The notes beneath the pieces are model-generated. The model saw only the letters and a program-made list of their open reading frames with translations. It ran no database searches and was not told the origin of the DNA. A stretch of 64,000 nucleotides of DNA, taken from assembly GCF_900109195.1 (NCBI RefSeq), contig NZ_FNZG01000002.1, positions 752,191 to 816,190 on the forward strand, given 5' to 3'. Shown one piece after another: positions 1 through 8,127 of this stretch; the stretch's first letter is position 1; each line of letters begins with the position of its first letter. The DNA comes from Pseudooceanicola nitratireducens. Lineage in GTDB: Bacteria > Pseudomonadota > Alphaproteobacteria > Rhodobacterales > Rhodobacteraceae. A program made the translations under genes and the position numbers.

Positions 1-384
1 CCAGCGGTCTTTGATCTGGGCGGGGGTCATCCATTCGTAAGGCACCTCGGCGGTTTCCGCGGTCGAGGCATAGAGCATGTATTCGTCCATCCGCGCATCG
101 GTCTGGGCCATGCGCAAGTTGCCGACGATCGAGAAGCCGGCGTTCAGCCCGGTTTCAGCCTCGAGCGACTTGTAGAACTCGACTGAGTATTTGTGGATGT
201 GGGTCGTCGCGTAGGACATGTTGAACAGCGGCAACAGACCGGCGGCATGCCAGGTCGAGCCCGAGGTCAGTTCGTCCCGTTCCAGCAGCATGACATCGTC
301 CCAGCCGGCGCGGGCCAGGTGATAGGCGATCGAGGTGCCGATGGCACCGCCGCCGACGACCAGAGCTTTGACATGGGATTTCAT
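1..384 (-). CDS. FAD-dependent oxidoreductase, partial (dimethylglycine/sarcosine dehydrogenase-like)
   Basis: Only the first 128 codons are present; the gene runs off the left edge. The start is the ATG at 384-382. The N-terminus carries a dinucleotide-binding motif, VVGGGAIGTSIAYHLARAG, at about residues 9-27, followed by LLERDELTSGSTWHAAGL. The latter is the signature of the DAO/GlcD-type FAD domain seen in dimethylglycine and sarcosine dehydrogenases, where the Trp-His pair carries or contacts FAD. In that family a C-terminal GcvT-like folate domain usually follows, but it lies outside the window. The likely role is oxidative demethylation of a methylated amine or betaine derivative. The substrate cannot be told from this fragment. 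Confidence 0.85.
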   Translation of the reverse strand, partial: MKSHVKALVVGGGAIGTSIAYHLARAGWDDVMLLERDELTSGSTWHAAGLLPLFNMSYATTHIHKYSVEFYKSLEAETGLNAGFSIVGNLRMAQTDARMDEYMLYASTAETAEVPYEWMTPAQIKDRW

Positions 385-485
385 CTGCGGATTCCTTCGC
401 TTGGACCTTTCTTCCGGTTTAGCAGGCCGGGCGCGGGGCGCTGTGTCCAGCCGACACATGGAGGCCTGAAACCGACCTCTTGTCG

Positions 486-2327
486 CTATTCCCCATAGGC
501 GATGCCTTCGCGGCGCGGATCGGCCCCGCCTTCCAGCCCCTGTGGCGTCAGCGCGATGCCATGCAGGCCCGAGTTCAGGTCGCGAATCGAGGTCTTGAAC
601 CCGCGCTCCGTCAGCTGGGCGGCGAGGGCCTCGGCCTCGGGGGTGGCCTCGATGTCATAGGTGCCGAAGCGGTTCACGGCATGGGGCAGGGCGATGGCGG
701 TCTGGATGTCGTGGCCCTCGACCAGGTGTCGCCAGATGGTTTCCGCCACATAGCCGATGATCCGGCTGCCACCGGGCGATCCGATCACCAGAACCGGCGC
801 GCCGTCCTTCATCACGATAGTCGGGGCCATCGACGACCGGGGGCGTTTGCCCGGCTCGACCCGGTTGGCAATGGGCACGCCGTCGCTGTGGGACCGAAAC
901 GAGAAATCCGTCAGCTGGTTGTTCAGCAGGAAGCCCCCCGCCATGACACGCGAACCAAAGGCGTTTTCCACCGACGAGGTCATCGACAGCGCGTTGCCGT
1001 ATTGATCGACGATCGACATATGCGTGGTCGAGGGCAAGGCGCGGCCCACGTGATCGGCCCAGTTCAGCGCATGGTCGAACTCTGGCGTGCCGGGGGCGGC
1101 GTCTTCGATGGCGCGGTCGGCGCTGGCGGCCCCGGCGCGATCCTTCATGTAGTCGGGGGCCAGGAGGCCGGGCAGCGGGACGGGCACGAAATCGCTGTCG
1201 GCCAGGTACCGGCCGCGGTCGGCAAAGGCCAGGCGCGCGGCATTGCCCAGAAGCGTCAGGTCATCCAGATGCGCTTTGCTGCCGAAGGCCAGTTGCGGGT
1301 CCGAGGAGATGGCCGAGCCCGACAGGTCCCCGCCGCGATAGGCCTGCGCCGTGCCCAGGATCTGTGCCACGGTCACCCCGCCGGACGAGGGCGGGCCCAT
1401 GCCGCAGACCTCATACCCCTGGAAGGGCAGGCAGACCGGGTCGCGTTCCTTCACGGTGTAGTTCCGCATGTCCCATGGCGTCAGCAGCCCGGGCTGGATC
1501 GCCTGGTTGACGGCTGCGGTGATGGTTTCGGCCAGGGGACCTTCGTAGAAGACCTGCGCGCCGCCGGTGGCGAACTGGCGCAGGGTTTCGGCATAGGCCG
1601 GGTTTGTCAGCGTGTCGCCCGCCGCCAGCGGGGTGCCGCCGGGCAGGAAATATCCGGCGGTGGCGGGGTGCAGCATCAGCCTGTCGCGGTCAAAGCCGAT
1701 CATGGCCGCAAGCCGCGCCGAGACGGGAAACCCCTGATCGGCGGCGGTGATGGCGGGGGCCAGCAGGTCGGGCCAGGCCGAGCGTCCCCATCTTTGGTGC
1801 GCCGCGTCCATCAGGGCGGGGGTGCCCGGCACGCCAACCGACAGCCCGCCGATCACGGCGTCGAAAAAGCCCATGGGCGTGCCGTCGTCCTTCTGGAACA
1901 GGCGCGGTGTGGCCTCGGCCGGGGCGGTTTCGCGGCCGTCCAGCGTGGTCAGCATGCCGCTTTCGGCGTCGAAATAGACCAGGAACCCGCCCCCGCCCAG
2001 GCCCGAGGACTGCGGCTCTACCAGGCCCAGCATGGCCTGCGCCGCGACCATGGCATCGGCGGCGGTGCCGCCTGCGCGCAGCACATCCGCCCCGGCGGCA
2101 ACGGCCATCGGATGGGCGGCGGCGATCATCCAGTGCTCGGCCCGGACGGGGGCACCGCTGCGCTTGGCCTCCTGCGCAGCGCGCAGGGCAGGATCGTCGA
2201 TCGGCGCGGCCAGGTCGGTGGTCATCTCTGGCGGGATCGCATCGGTCGCCTGCTGGGCGATGCCGGGCAGGGACCCCGCGAAAGTGAACGTTAGGGAAAG
2301 CAGCAGAGAGGGCAGGGAGCGCAGCAT
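486..2327 (-). CDS. ggt: Gamma-glutamyltransferase precursor
   Basis: A 613-residue N-terminal-nucleophile hydrolase that removes or transfers the gamma-glutamyl group of glutathione, probably in the periplasm. The first 25 residues form a signal peptide (hydrophobic LLLSLTFTFAG, then an Ala-containing cleavage site). Self-processing should occur before Thr434, the first Thr of STTHMSIVD, creating the catalytic N-terminal Thr of the small subunit. Other family marks are PPSSGG, GFLLNNQLTDFSF, PGKRPRSSMAPTIV and GSPGGSRII near the C-terminus. Length is normal for the family. It is divergent from etfB across a 228-bp gap that holds a dyad (2392-2412). ChaC and PxpABC, other enzymes of glutathione/5-oxoproline turnover, are also in this window. 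Confidence 0.95.
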   Translation of the reverse strand: MLRSLPSLLLSLTFTFAGSLPGIAQQATDAIPPEMTTDLAAPIDDPALRAAQEAKRSGAPVRAEHWMIAAAHPMAVAAGADVLRAGGTAADAMVAAQAMLGLVEPQSSGLGGGGFLVYFDAESGMLTTLDGRETAPAEATPRLFQKDDGTPMGFFDAVIGGLSVGVPGTPALMDAAHQRWGRSAWPDLLAPAITAADQGFPVSARLAAMIGFDRDRLMLHPATAGYFLPGGTPLAAGDTLTNPAYAETLRQFATGGAQVFYEGPLAETITAAVNQAIQPGLLTPWDMRNYTVKERDPVCLPFQGYEVCGMGPPSSGGVTVAQILGTAQAYRGGDLSGSAISSDPQLAFGSKAHLDDLTLLGNAARLAFADRGRYLADSDFVPVPLPGLLAPDYMKDRAGAASADRAIEDAAPGTPEFDHALNWADHVGRALPSTTHMSIVDQYGNALSMTSSVENAFGSRVMAGGFLLNNQLTDFSFRSHSDGVPIANRVEPGKRPRSSMAPTIVMKDGAPVLVIGSPGGSRIIGYVAETIWRHLVEGHDIQTAIALPHAVNRFGTYDIEATPEAEALAAQLTERGFKTSIRDLNSGLHGIALTPQGLEGGADPRREGIAYGE

Positions 2328-2391
2328 CGGAGTCGTCTTTCAGCGTCAGGTGATTCTTCGACCATCTTAGCGGAGGATTGTGATCGCTCAC

Positions 2392-2412
2392 ATTTTCCGA
2401 ATTGCGGAATAT
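2392..2412. promoter_or_regulatory. Imperfect 21-bp palindrome in the ggt/etfB divergent region
   Basis: The AT-rich stretch contains TTCCG, a five-base centre and CGGAA (2395-2409), with extra pairing at 2392-2393/2411-2412. A partial second copy of the right arm, TTGCGGAAA, follows at 2422-2430. It lies 65-85 bp upstream of the ggt start, so it could be an operator for a dimeric regulator. No specific regulator family was identified. Confidence 0.3.
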
Positions 2413-2555
2413 CATGCTGTTTTGCGGAAAAAAGCGGCGCTGCGTCGCGGCGTCACGTCGCTTTTCCACTGTCCTGCCCGAAGCAGAGCCTATATCAAAC
2501 GCCAGAGCCGCCCCCGCCCGGGGGTGCAGGAATGCAATCTAGGGAGTGACCGCAG

Positions 2556-3314
2556 ATGAAGGTGTTGGTGCCTGTCAAACGCGTGATCGACTACAACGTG
2601 AAAGTCCGTGTCAAAGCGGACGGCAGCGGTGTCGATCTTGCCAATGTGAAAATGTCGATGAACCCGTTCGACGAAATCGCCGTCGAAGAGGCGATCCGCC
2701 TGAAAGAGGCCGGGAAGGCCGAAGAGGTTGTCGTCGTCTCCATCGGTGTGAAACAGGCGCAGGAAACGCTGCGGACCGCGCTGGCCATGGGTGCCGATCG
2801 CGCGATCCTGGTGGTTGCCGCCGACGACGTGCACACCGACATCGAACCGCTGGCCGTTGCGAAGATCCTGAAAGGGGTCATCGACGAGGAACAGCCTGGT
2901 CTGGTCATCGCCGGCAAGCAGGCGATCGACAACGACATGAACGCCACCGGTCAGATGCTGTCGGCGCTGCTGGGCTGGTCCCAGGCGACCTTCGCAAACG
3001 AGCTGGACATCGACGGCGACAGCGCCGTTGTGAAGCGTGAAGTGGACGGCGGCCTGCAGACCATCAAGGTCAAGCTGCCCGCCATCATCACCGCCGACCT
3101 GCGCCTGAACGAGCCGCGCTATGCCTCGCTGCCGAACATCATGAAGGCGAAGAAGAAGCCGCTGGATGAGAAGACTGCCGATGACTACGGCGTCGATGTC
3201 TCCCCGCGTCTGGAAATCGTCAAGACGTCCGAGCCCGAAGCGCGCAGCGCCGGCGAAATGGTGGCGGATGTCGATACGCTTGTGGCGAAACTCAAAGAGA
3301 AGGGGATCGTGTAA
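2556..3314 (+). CDS. etfB: Electron transfer flavoprotein beta subunit
   Basis: A 252-residue small subunit of ETF, the soluble FAD/AMP heterodimer that takes electrons from acyl-CoA dehydrogenases and dimethylglycine/sarcosine dehydrogenases and passes them to ETF-ubiquinone oxidoreductase. The N-terminus [17 protein letters not shown] and the internal ETF-beta signature region ([42 protein letters not shown]) are typical. The ATG follows a good ribosome-binding site (AGGGAG). The stop overlaps the etfA start by one base, so the two are translationally coupled. Confidence 0.97.
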   Translation: MKVLVPVKRVIDYNVKVRVKADGSGVDLANVKMSMNPFDEIAVEEAIRLKEAGKAEEVVVVSIGVKQAQETLRTALAMGADRAILVVAADDVHTDIEPLAVAKILKGVIDEEQPGLVIAGKQAIDNDMNATGQMLSALLGWSQATFANELDIDGDSAVVKREVDGGLQTIKVKLPAIITADLRLNEPRYASLPNIMKAKKKPLDEKTADDYGVDVSPRLEIVKTSEPEARSAGEMVADVDTLVAKLKEKGIV

Positions 3315-4240
3315 TGGCCGTTCTTCTGCTTGCTGAAATCAACGACGGTGAACTGGCGCTGGACGCCACCGCCAAGGCCGTTTCCGGTGCAAAAGCCCTG
3401 GGCGACGTGACGGTTCTGGCCGTTGGCGCGACCGCAAAGGCCGCTGCCGAAGCCGCTGCCAAGATCGACGGTGTGGCATCGGTGCTGGTCGCCGAAGACG
3501 CGCTGTACGGTCACCGCCTGGCGGAACCCGTTGCCGCGCTGATCGTGTCGCTGGCCGGTGATTATTCGCACATCGTGGCCCCCGCCACGACCGATGCGAA
3601 GAACATCATGCCCCGCGTCGCAGCCCTGCTGGACGTCATGGTCCTGACCGATGTGACCGCCGTGGTCGACGCCGACACGTTCGAACGTCCGATCTATGCC
3701 GGTAACGCGATCCAGACCGTGAAGTCGAAAGACGCCACCAAGGTCATCACCTTCCGGACGTCGACCTTCGACGCCGCCGGTGAAGGTGGGTCGGCTGGTG
3801 TGTCTGACGTCGCAGCCGCCGACAACCCCGGCCTGTCCGAGTGGGTCGAGGACGCGATGGCCGAAAGCGATCGCCCCGAGCTGACCTCGGCCGGTGTCGT
3901 GGTCTCTGGTGGTCGCGGTGTCGGGTCGAAGGAAGACTTCGCCATCATCGAGAAATTGGCCGACAAGCTGGGTGCCGCCGTTGGTGCATCCCGTGCCGCC
4001 GTCGACTCGGGCTATGCTCCGAATGACTGGCAGGTTGGTCAGACCGGCAAGGTCGTCGCACCCGAGCTTTATGTCGCCGTCGGTATCTCCGGCGCGATCC
4101 AGCACCTTGCTGGCATGAAGGACTCCAAGGTCATCGTCGCGATCAACAAGGACGAAGAAGCCCCGATCTTCCAGGTCGCGGACTACGGCCTGGTTGCCGA
4201 CCTCTTCGAAGCCGTGCCCGAGCTGACCGAGAAACTGTAA
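3314..4240 (+). CDS. etfA: Electron transfer flavoprotein alpha subunit
   Basis: A 308-residue FAD-binding large subunit of ETF. The C-terminal FAD domain is clear: [11 protein letters not shown] at about residues 196-206, [36 protein letters not shown], and the terminal [17 protein letters not shown]. Codon use is biased to GGT/CGT and GTC, as expected for a strongly expressed gene. It is coupled to etfB and followed by a clear intrinsic terminator. Confidence 0.97.
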   Translation: MAVLLLAEINDGELALDATAKAVSGAKALGDVTVLAVGATAKAAAEAAAKIDGVASVLVAEDALYGHRLAEPVAALIVSLAGDYSHIVAPATTDAKNIMPRVAALLDVMVLTDVTAVVDADTFERPIYAGNAIQTVKSKDATKVITFRTSTFDAAGEGGSAGVSDVAAADNPGLSEWVEDAMAESDRPELTSAGVVVSGGRGVGSKEDFAIIEKLADKLGAAVGASRAAVDSGYAPNDWQVGQTGKVVAPELYVAVGISGAIQHLAGMKDSKVIVAINKDEEAPIFQVADYGLVADLFEAVPELTEKL

Positions 4241-4267
4241 GCCACCGCGCTTTCAGAGCTTAAGGAA

Positions 4268-4296
4268 AGGCCCGCTGATCTGGCGGGCCTTTTTCT
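4268..4296 (+). terminator. Rho-independent terminator after etfA
   Basis: The stem AGGCCCGC (4268-4275) pairs perfectly with GCGGGCCT (4283-4290) around a 7-nt loop, followed by TTTTCTTT. It lies between the convergent etfA and DUF6473 genes. Confidence 0.9.
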
Positions 4297-4337
4297 TTGG
4301 CCATGGTCCCAATGCCCGGCCTGGACCACGCGGGCGG

Positions 4338-5222
4338 TTAGCGACCGGTCTGAGGCGTATTCTGTGGCATGGTCTGGCGCGACGGGATCCCCGGCACCCG
4401 ATCGCGCAGCGCCGAAGACAGGATCCGGGCCAGGTCGATATGCGCCTGAAGGCCCAGCATCTGCCGGGCGGCGCTAGCCTCCATCGGGGAAAAGATCATG
4501 CCGTCGGTGTGATCGCCCTTGGCCGTGCCCATGGCAGGGGCGGGGACATAAAGGATGTCCTGCACTTTCGGGCGCAAAGCCTCGATCATCTCGTGCGTGA
4601 CCTTCAGCGGGTCGGGGCCGTCGTCGTTCCGGCAGTCGTGCGCGTCGAACCAGATCAGGATGACCGGGCCCGCCAGCCGGTCGATCACATCCTCCATTCG
4701 CGCGACCCAGGCCTTGCGAAGTTCGACCAGCAGGACAAGGAACATCTCGTCGTCCTGGTGCTGAAGGTGCCGCATCAGATGGCCGGTAAAGTGGAATTCG
4801 GAAAAATCCACGTCGCGGAAGATCGTGCGCAGCACCGGGCTGGCCCTCAGGAACCGGTCATTGCGGCGGGGGTGCACGGAATAATAGCGGTTCGACAGGT
4901 TCTGCACCGTGGGCACCTGCATCACCGTCGCCTGGGCCTTCAGGCTGAGGTTCGTGGCGGTGCGGTCGTGCAGGTAGACATCCGGCCCGCCGTTCACCAG
5001 GCCAAGATTGACGCTGGTCACGCCTAACCTTTCCTGAACCAATGCCGGGTAGGGTGTGCGCAGGAACTTGCCATAGGTCTCTGTCCCGCCAAGGAACAGG
5101 GTGTAGGGTCCGCGCAGATCGGCGCGCGGCCCGCGATATAGCGTGCGCGATGTGCCGTACCGGCACGGCAGGTAGTCGATCGGACGCGGTCCGAATTTTT
5201 CGCAAGTCATCTTGCCCACCAC
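4338..5222 (-). CDS. DUF6473-family protein
   Basis: A 294-residue protein of unknown function (a start at the second Met, 5210, is equally possible). The N-terminal half has the family pattern: RPIDYLPCRYGTSRTLYRGPR, then FLGGTETYGKF and a VNLGLVNGGPDVYLHD stretch. The last resembles the Gly/Asn blocks of SGNH-type hydrolases, although no complete Ser-Asp-His set can be assigned with confidence. A later segment, VILIWFDAHD, looks like a buried strand with acidic residues. No signal peptide is evident. The gene is convergent with etfA and divergent from the hydroxybutyryl-CoA dehydrogenase gene. The family is, to my knowledge, mainly found in Rhodobacterales. The function is not known to me. 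Confidence 0.7.
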   Translation of the reverse strand: MVGKMTCEKFGPRPIDYLPCRYGTSRTLYRGPRADLRGPYTLFLGGTETYGKFLRTPYPALVQERLGVTSVNLGLVNGGPDVYLHDRTATNLSLKAQATVMQVPTVQNLSNRYYSVHPRRNDRFLRASPVLRTIFRDVDFSEFHFTGHLMRHLQHQDDEMFLVLLVELRKAWVARMEDVIDRLAGPVILIWFDAHDCRNDDGPDPLKVTHEMIEALRPKVQDILYVPAPAMGTAKGDHTDGMIFSPMEASAARQMLGLQAHIDLARILSSALRDRVPGIPSRQTMPQNTPQTGR

Positions 5223-5357
5223 TTGTTAACCCGCCCTCCTTTTGCCCGTGATTCACTTCCAAAGTCTTAAATTCCGCATTCAATCCAAATGGTGGGTACT
5301 TGCAGCCAGTGCGCGGATCGGGTCAGTGTGTCCGCGACCAGTAAAGGGAGACCGGGG

Positions 5358-6233
5358 ATGGACATCCGTACGATTGGCGTGATCGGCGCAGGCCAGATGG
5401 GCAACGGCATCGCACATGTCTGTGCGCTTGCGGGCTATGACGTTCTGCTGAACGACATCAACCAGGAAGCCCTGGACCGCGCGATGACGCAGATCGATCG
5501 CAACATGGCCCGTCAGGTTAGCCGCGGTCACGTGTCGGAAGACGACGCGCAGGCGGCGAAGGGGCGGATCAAGTCGACCCTGGCGCTGACCGACCTGGGC
5601 CAGATGGACCTGGTGATCGAGGCCGCGACCGAACGCGAAACGGTCAAGGACGCGATCTTCAAGGAGCTGGTGCCGCACCTCAAGGACGACACGATCCTGA
5701 CCTCCAACACCTCGTCCATCTCGATCACCCGTCTGGCCAGCCGCACGGACCGGCCCGAAAAGTTCATGGGGTTCCACTTCATGAACCCGGTGCCGGTGAT
5801 GCAGCTGGTGGAACTGATCCGCGGCATCGCCACGGATGAACCGACTTACAAGGCCTGTCTGGCCGTGGTGGAACGCCTGGGCAAGACTGCCTCCTCGGCC
5901 GAGGATTTCCCGGCCTTCATCGTGAACCGCGTTCTGGTGCCGATGATCAACGAGGCGGTTTATGTCCTGTACGAAGGCGTCGGCAACGTGCGGTCCATCG
6001 ATGAGGCGATGAAACTGGGCGCGAACCACCCCATGGGTCCGCTCGAGCTGGCGGATTTCATCGGGCTGGACACCTGTCTGGCGATCATGAACGTGCTGCA
6101 CGACGGGCTGGCGGATACCAAGTATCGCCCCTGTCCGCTGCTGACCAAATATGTCGAGGCCGGGTGGCTGGGTCGCAAGACGGGCCGGGGCTTCTATGAC
6201 TACCGGGGCGATGTGCCTGTCCCGACGCGCTGA
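5358..6233 (+). CDS. hbd: 3-hydroxybutyryl-CoA dehydrogenase
   Basis: A 291-residue short, monofunctional NAD-dependent 3-hydroxyacyl-CoA dehydrogenase. It interconverts (S)-3-hydroxybutyryl-CoA and acetoacetyl-CoA in beta-oxidation or PHB/butyrate-type metabolism. The N-terminal Rossmann motif GVIGAGQMGNGIAHVCA and the family signature GFHFMNPVPVMQLVELI are present, as are the C-terminal dimer-domain motifs PMGPLELADFIGLDTC and GRKTGRGFYDY. The start is the ATG at 5358, preceded by AAAGGGAG (5343-5350); an upstream in-frame extension is not needed. etfBA nearby fits an acyl-CoA oxidation context. Confidence 0.93.
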   Translation: MDIRTIGVIGAGQMGNGIAHVCALAGYDVLLNDINQEALDRAMTQIDRNMARQVSRGHVSEDDAQAAKGRIKSTLALTDLGQMDLVIEAATERETVKDAIFKELVPHLKDDTILTSNTSSISITRLASRTDRPEKFMGFHFMNPVPVMQLVELIRGIATDEPTYKACLAVVERLGKTASSAEDFPAFIVNRVLVPMINEAVYVLYEGVGNVRSIDEAMKLGANHPMGPLELADFIGLDTCLAIMNVLHDGLADTKYRPCPLLTKYVEAGWLGRKTGRGFYDYRGDVPVPTR

Positions 6234-6273
6234 TTAGGCCGGGGGCTGATTGGCCTCCGATCATACGCGCCGC

Positions 6274-6927
6274 TTAGTTCCGCTGTGCGATGAAGGCAAG
6301 GTTGTTGGCCGGCATGTCCACCATGTCGGCCAATGTCATGTCCGCCGCAATGATCCAGTCGGCCACGTCGAAATCGTCCTTGTAGCCGATCTCGGGGTCG
6401 GCGGCGCGCAGTTCGGCGTGGAAGCGGGCGTCGCCTTCGGATGTCAGTTCGCCGCCGCGCATGAATGGCCCATAGAGCATGAAGATCCCGCCGGGGCGCA
6501 GGGCCTGACCGACCTCGGCGATCAGGGTCTGCACCTCGGGTTCGGAAATCAGGTGGGTCAGGTTGACCAGCAGGATCAGGTCCTGCGGCGGCAGGGTCGC
6601 GGACCAGCCGGGCCGGGTGGCATCCAGCATCAGCGCGGGGCGGATGTTCGTCGCCTCGGTCGCATAGGCGTTGATCGAGGCCAGTCGGCCCGCGTCCACG
6701 TCACTGGGCTGCCAGGTGATCTGCGGATGGCGCAGGGCGTGGCGCAGGATGTGCTGGCCGGTGCCGGATGCGATTTCCAAAGCGTTGCGGATGTCGTTGC
6801 CGCCGATGGTGCGGGCGACCAGATCCTCGATCGGCTGGCCGTTGCGGTCTGCGGCAGGCATCACCTGGCGGTCGCCGTTCGCAGGCTGCGTGACAGAGGC
6901 CGAAGGGGGCAGGCTGCGTTTGGTCAT
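6274..6927 (-). CDS. DUF938-family SAM-dependent methyltransferase
   Basis: A 217-residue class I SAM methyltransferase of the DUF938/METTL26-like family, whose substrate is unknown. Motif I is EIASGTGQHI (residues 51-60). The acidic motif II is SDVDAGRLASINAY, and the post-motif strand is DLILLVNLTHLISEP. The N-terminal SVTQPANG and AADRNGQPI segments match this family. It is convergent with hbd (40-bp gap). Confidence 0.85.
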   Translation of the reverse strand: MTKRSLPPSASVTQPANGDRQVMPAADRNGQPIEDLVARTIGGNDIRNALEIASGTGQHILRHALRHPQITWQPSDVDAGRLASINAYATEATNIRPALMLDATRPGWSATLPPQDLILLVNLTHLISEPEVQTLIAEVGQALRPGGIFMLYGPFMRGGELTSEGDARFHAELRAADPEIGYKDDFDVADWIIAADMTLADMVDMPANNLAFIAQRN

Positions 6928-7000
6928 CTGGTCCTCGGGCTTCGGGGGGCTTCTGGTCTGGGGTGGAGACAGACTTGGACACCGGGCCAGCTGGGGTCAA

Positions 7001-7027
7001 GGAAAAGGGCGCGGAAGATCCGCGCCC
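7001..7027 (-). terminator. Terminator of the VPLPA-protein gene
   Basis: Read on the minus strand, a perfect 9-bp stem (GGGCGCGGA with TCCGCGCCC, 7007-7027) closes a 3-nt loop and is followed by TTTTCC. A further GC-rich dyad at 7047-7071 sits between it and the stop codon. Confidence 0.85.
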
Positions 7028-7084
7028 TCAACCGGCTTTTCGTATCGGCCCCTCGTGTGGGGCGAGGGGCCTGTTCCCTCAGGC

Positions 7085-7780
7085 TCAGCCGCGCTTGCGA
7101 CGCAGGCCAAGGAAGCCCAGGCCACCGGCCAGCATCAGGGCCGACGCCGGCAGTGGCACGGCGGGCGTGGTGTCCAGCGTGCGGAAGTTGTCCAGCGTGG
7201 TGTCAGCCGCGAAATCGGTCTGGATGTCGACCAGCGACAGGATCACCGAATCCACCGAAGTCAGATCGACGCCGGTGAATTCCGAGAAGGACACCAGCGC
7301 GGTCTTGTTGGTGACGAAAGACCCGGTGTAACCGATCGAAGAGGTGGACGAGATGCCCAGGATATCGGTGACCGAGATCGTGTAGCCGACGTTCACGTCC
7401 GCCGCGACGATGTCGAAGGCAAAGGCGTCGGACACGCCGCCGTCGGTCAGGTCAACGCCGCCAAGGCCGCTGTCGCCCAGGCCGTTGTAGACCACGGACA
7501 TCTGCCCCTGCACGCCGGCGTCGTTCGAAAACGTCAGCTGGCCCTGGTTGGCCGCGCCGGTGGTCGCATCCGGAGAGATGCCGTCGCCTTCGACCATGAT
7601 CTCGCGAAAGCCGCCCAGTGCGCTCGGTGCGGCGTCCTCGATCGAGGCGCTGGCCCCGGCATAGGCGCTGACGGGCCCGGAGTCGGTGGTGTAGAGGTCG
7701 ATGGTCGCGGCGCTGGCCGTGCCGGCAAAGGCGATCAGGCCAAGCGCGGCGGCGGATGTGGTTGTGAAAATGCGGGTCAA
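7085..7780 (-). CDS. Secreted protein with VPLPA-CTERM sorting signal
   Basis: A 231-residue exported protein. The C-terminus has the tripartite sorting signal of exosortase substrates: VPLPASA, a hydrophobic helix (LMLAGGLGFLGL) and a basic tail (RRKRG). In Rhodobacterales this VPLPA variant is handled by a dedicated exosortase, which is not in the window. The start is chosen as the TTG at 7780-7778. It has GAGGGG at 7795-7790 with a 9-nt spacer, and it places a clean signal peptide (TRIFTTTSAAALGLIAFAGTASA) at the very N-terminus. The ATG 75 bases upstream would add a non-signal-like extension. The middle is a beta-rich, Asp/Ser/Gly-rich domain I do not recognise, perhaps a surface or biofilm component. 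Confidence 0.82.
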   Translation of the reverse strand: MTRIFTTTSAAALGLIAFAGTASAATIDLYTTDSGPVSAYAGASASIEDAAPSALGGFREIMVEGDGISPDATTGAANQGQLTFSNDAGVQGQMSVVYNGLGDSGLGGVDLTDGGVSDAFAFDIVAADVNVGYTISVTDILGISSTSSIGYTGSFVTNKTALVSFSEFTGVDLTSVDSVILSLVDIQTDFAADTTLDNFRTLDTTPAVPLPASALMLAGGLGFLGLRRKRG

Positions 7781-8070
7781 GTTTGAATACCCCTCGTTAA
7801 GTGTGTCGGTTTGGCAGGCGCTGAATGCGGCCATGCCCTTGGAGAACTGGGGCAATGCGCTGCAGGAAAAGGGGCGAAATCATGTCTTGTTCTCGTGGTT
7901 TACCTTCTGGGTTAATAAATATTCCGATGGTGGAATTTCTTGGAACCATCCCGAGGGCGCGGCGTTGTGCGGGATATTTTTAGGGGATGAGGCAGGGACA
8001 GGTTCGCGCGGCTTCGGCCCGGCCCCGAGACAAGCGAACCCAGCAAATCGACGCGAAGCGACAGCCGCAA
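7781..8070. other. Intergenic region upstream of the VPLPA gene
   Basis: No convincing gene. It contains an AT-rich island (7911-7945) with the inverted repeat ATTCC-N6-GGAAT (7921-7936), then TTCTTGGAA, itself a 9-base dyad. This could be the promoter/operator of the VPLPA gene. The stretch GCGGGATATTTTTAGGGGAT (7970-7989) weakly resembles the core of the dispersed repeat described elsewhere, but is too diverged to call. Confidence 0.4.
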
Positions 8071-8103
8071 AGAAAATGGCCGCGCCCCGGGGGGCACGGC
8101 CAT
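8071..8103 (-). terminator. Terminator of the BMP transporter operon
   Basis: On the minus strand ATGGCCGTGCC and GGCGCGGCCAT pair with one mismatch around a C/G-rich apex, followed by TTTTCTTT. It lies 25 bp downstream of the BMP-protein stop. Confidence 0.8.
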
Positions 8104-8127
8104 CGTGATGCTTGAAAAGGCGCGCGC

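Noticed and set aside
480-2294. A 600-codon open frame opposite ggt
   Set aside because: It is antisense to a gene with full GGT motifs. Its translation is rich in Gly/Arg/His/Gln without domain character, the usual shadow of a GC-rich coding strand.
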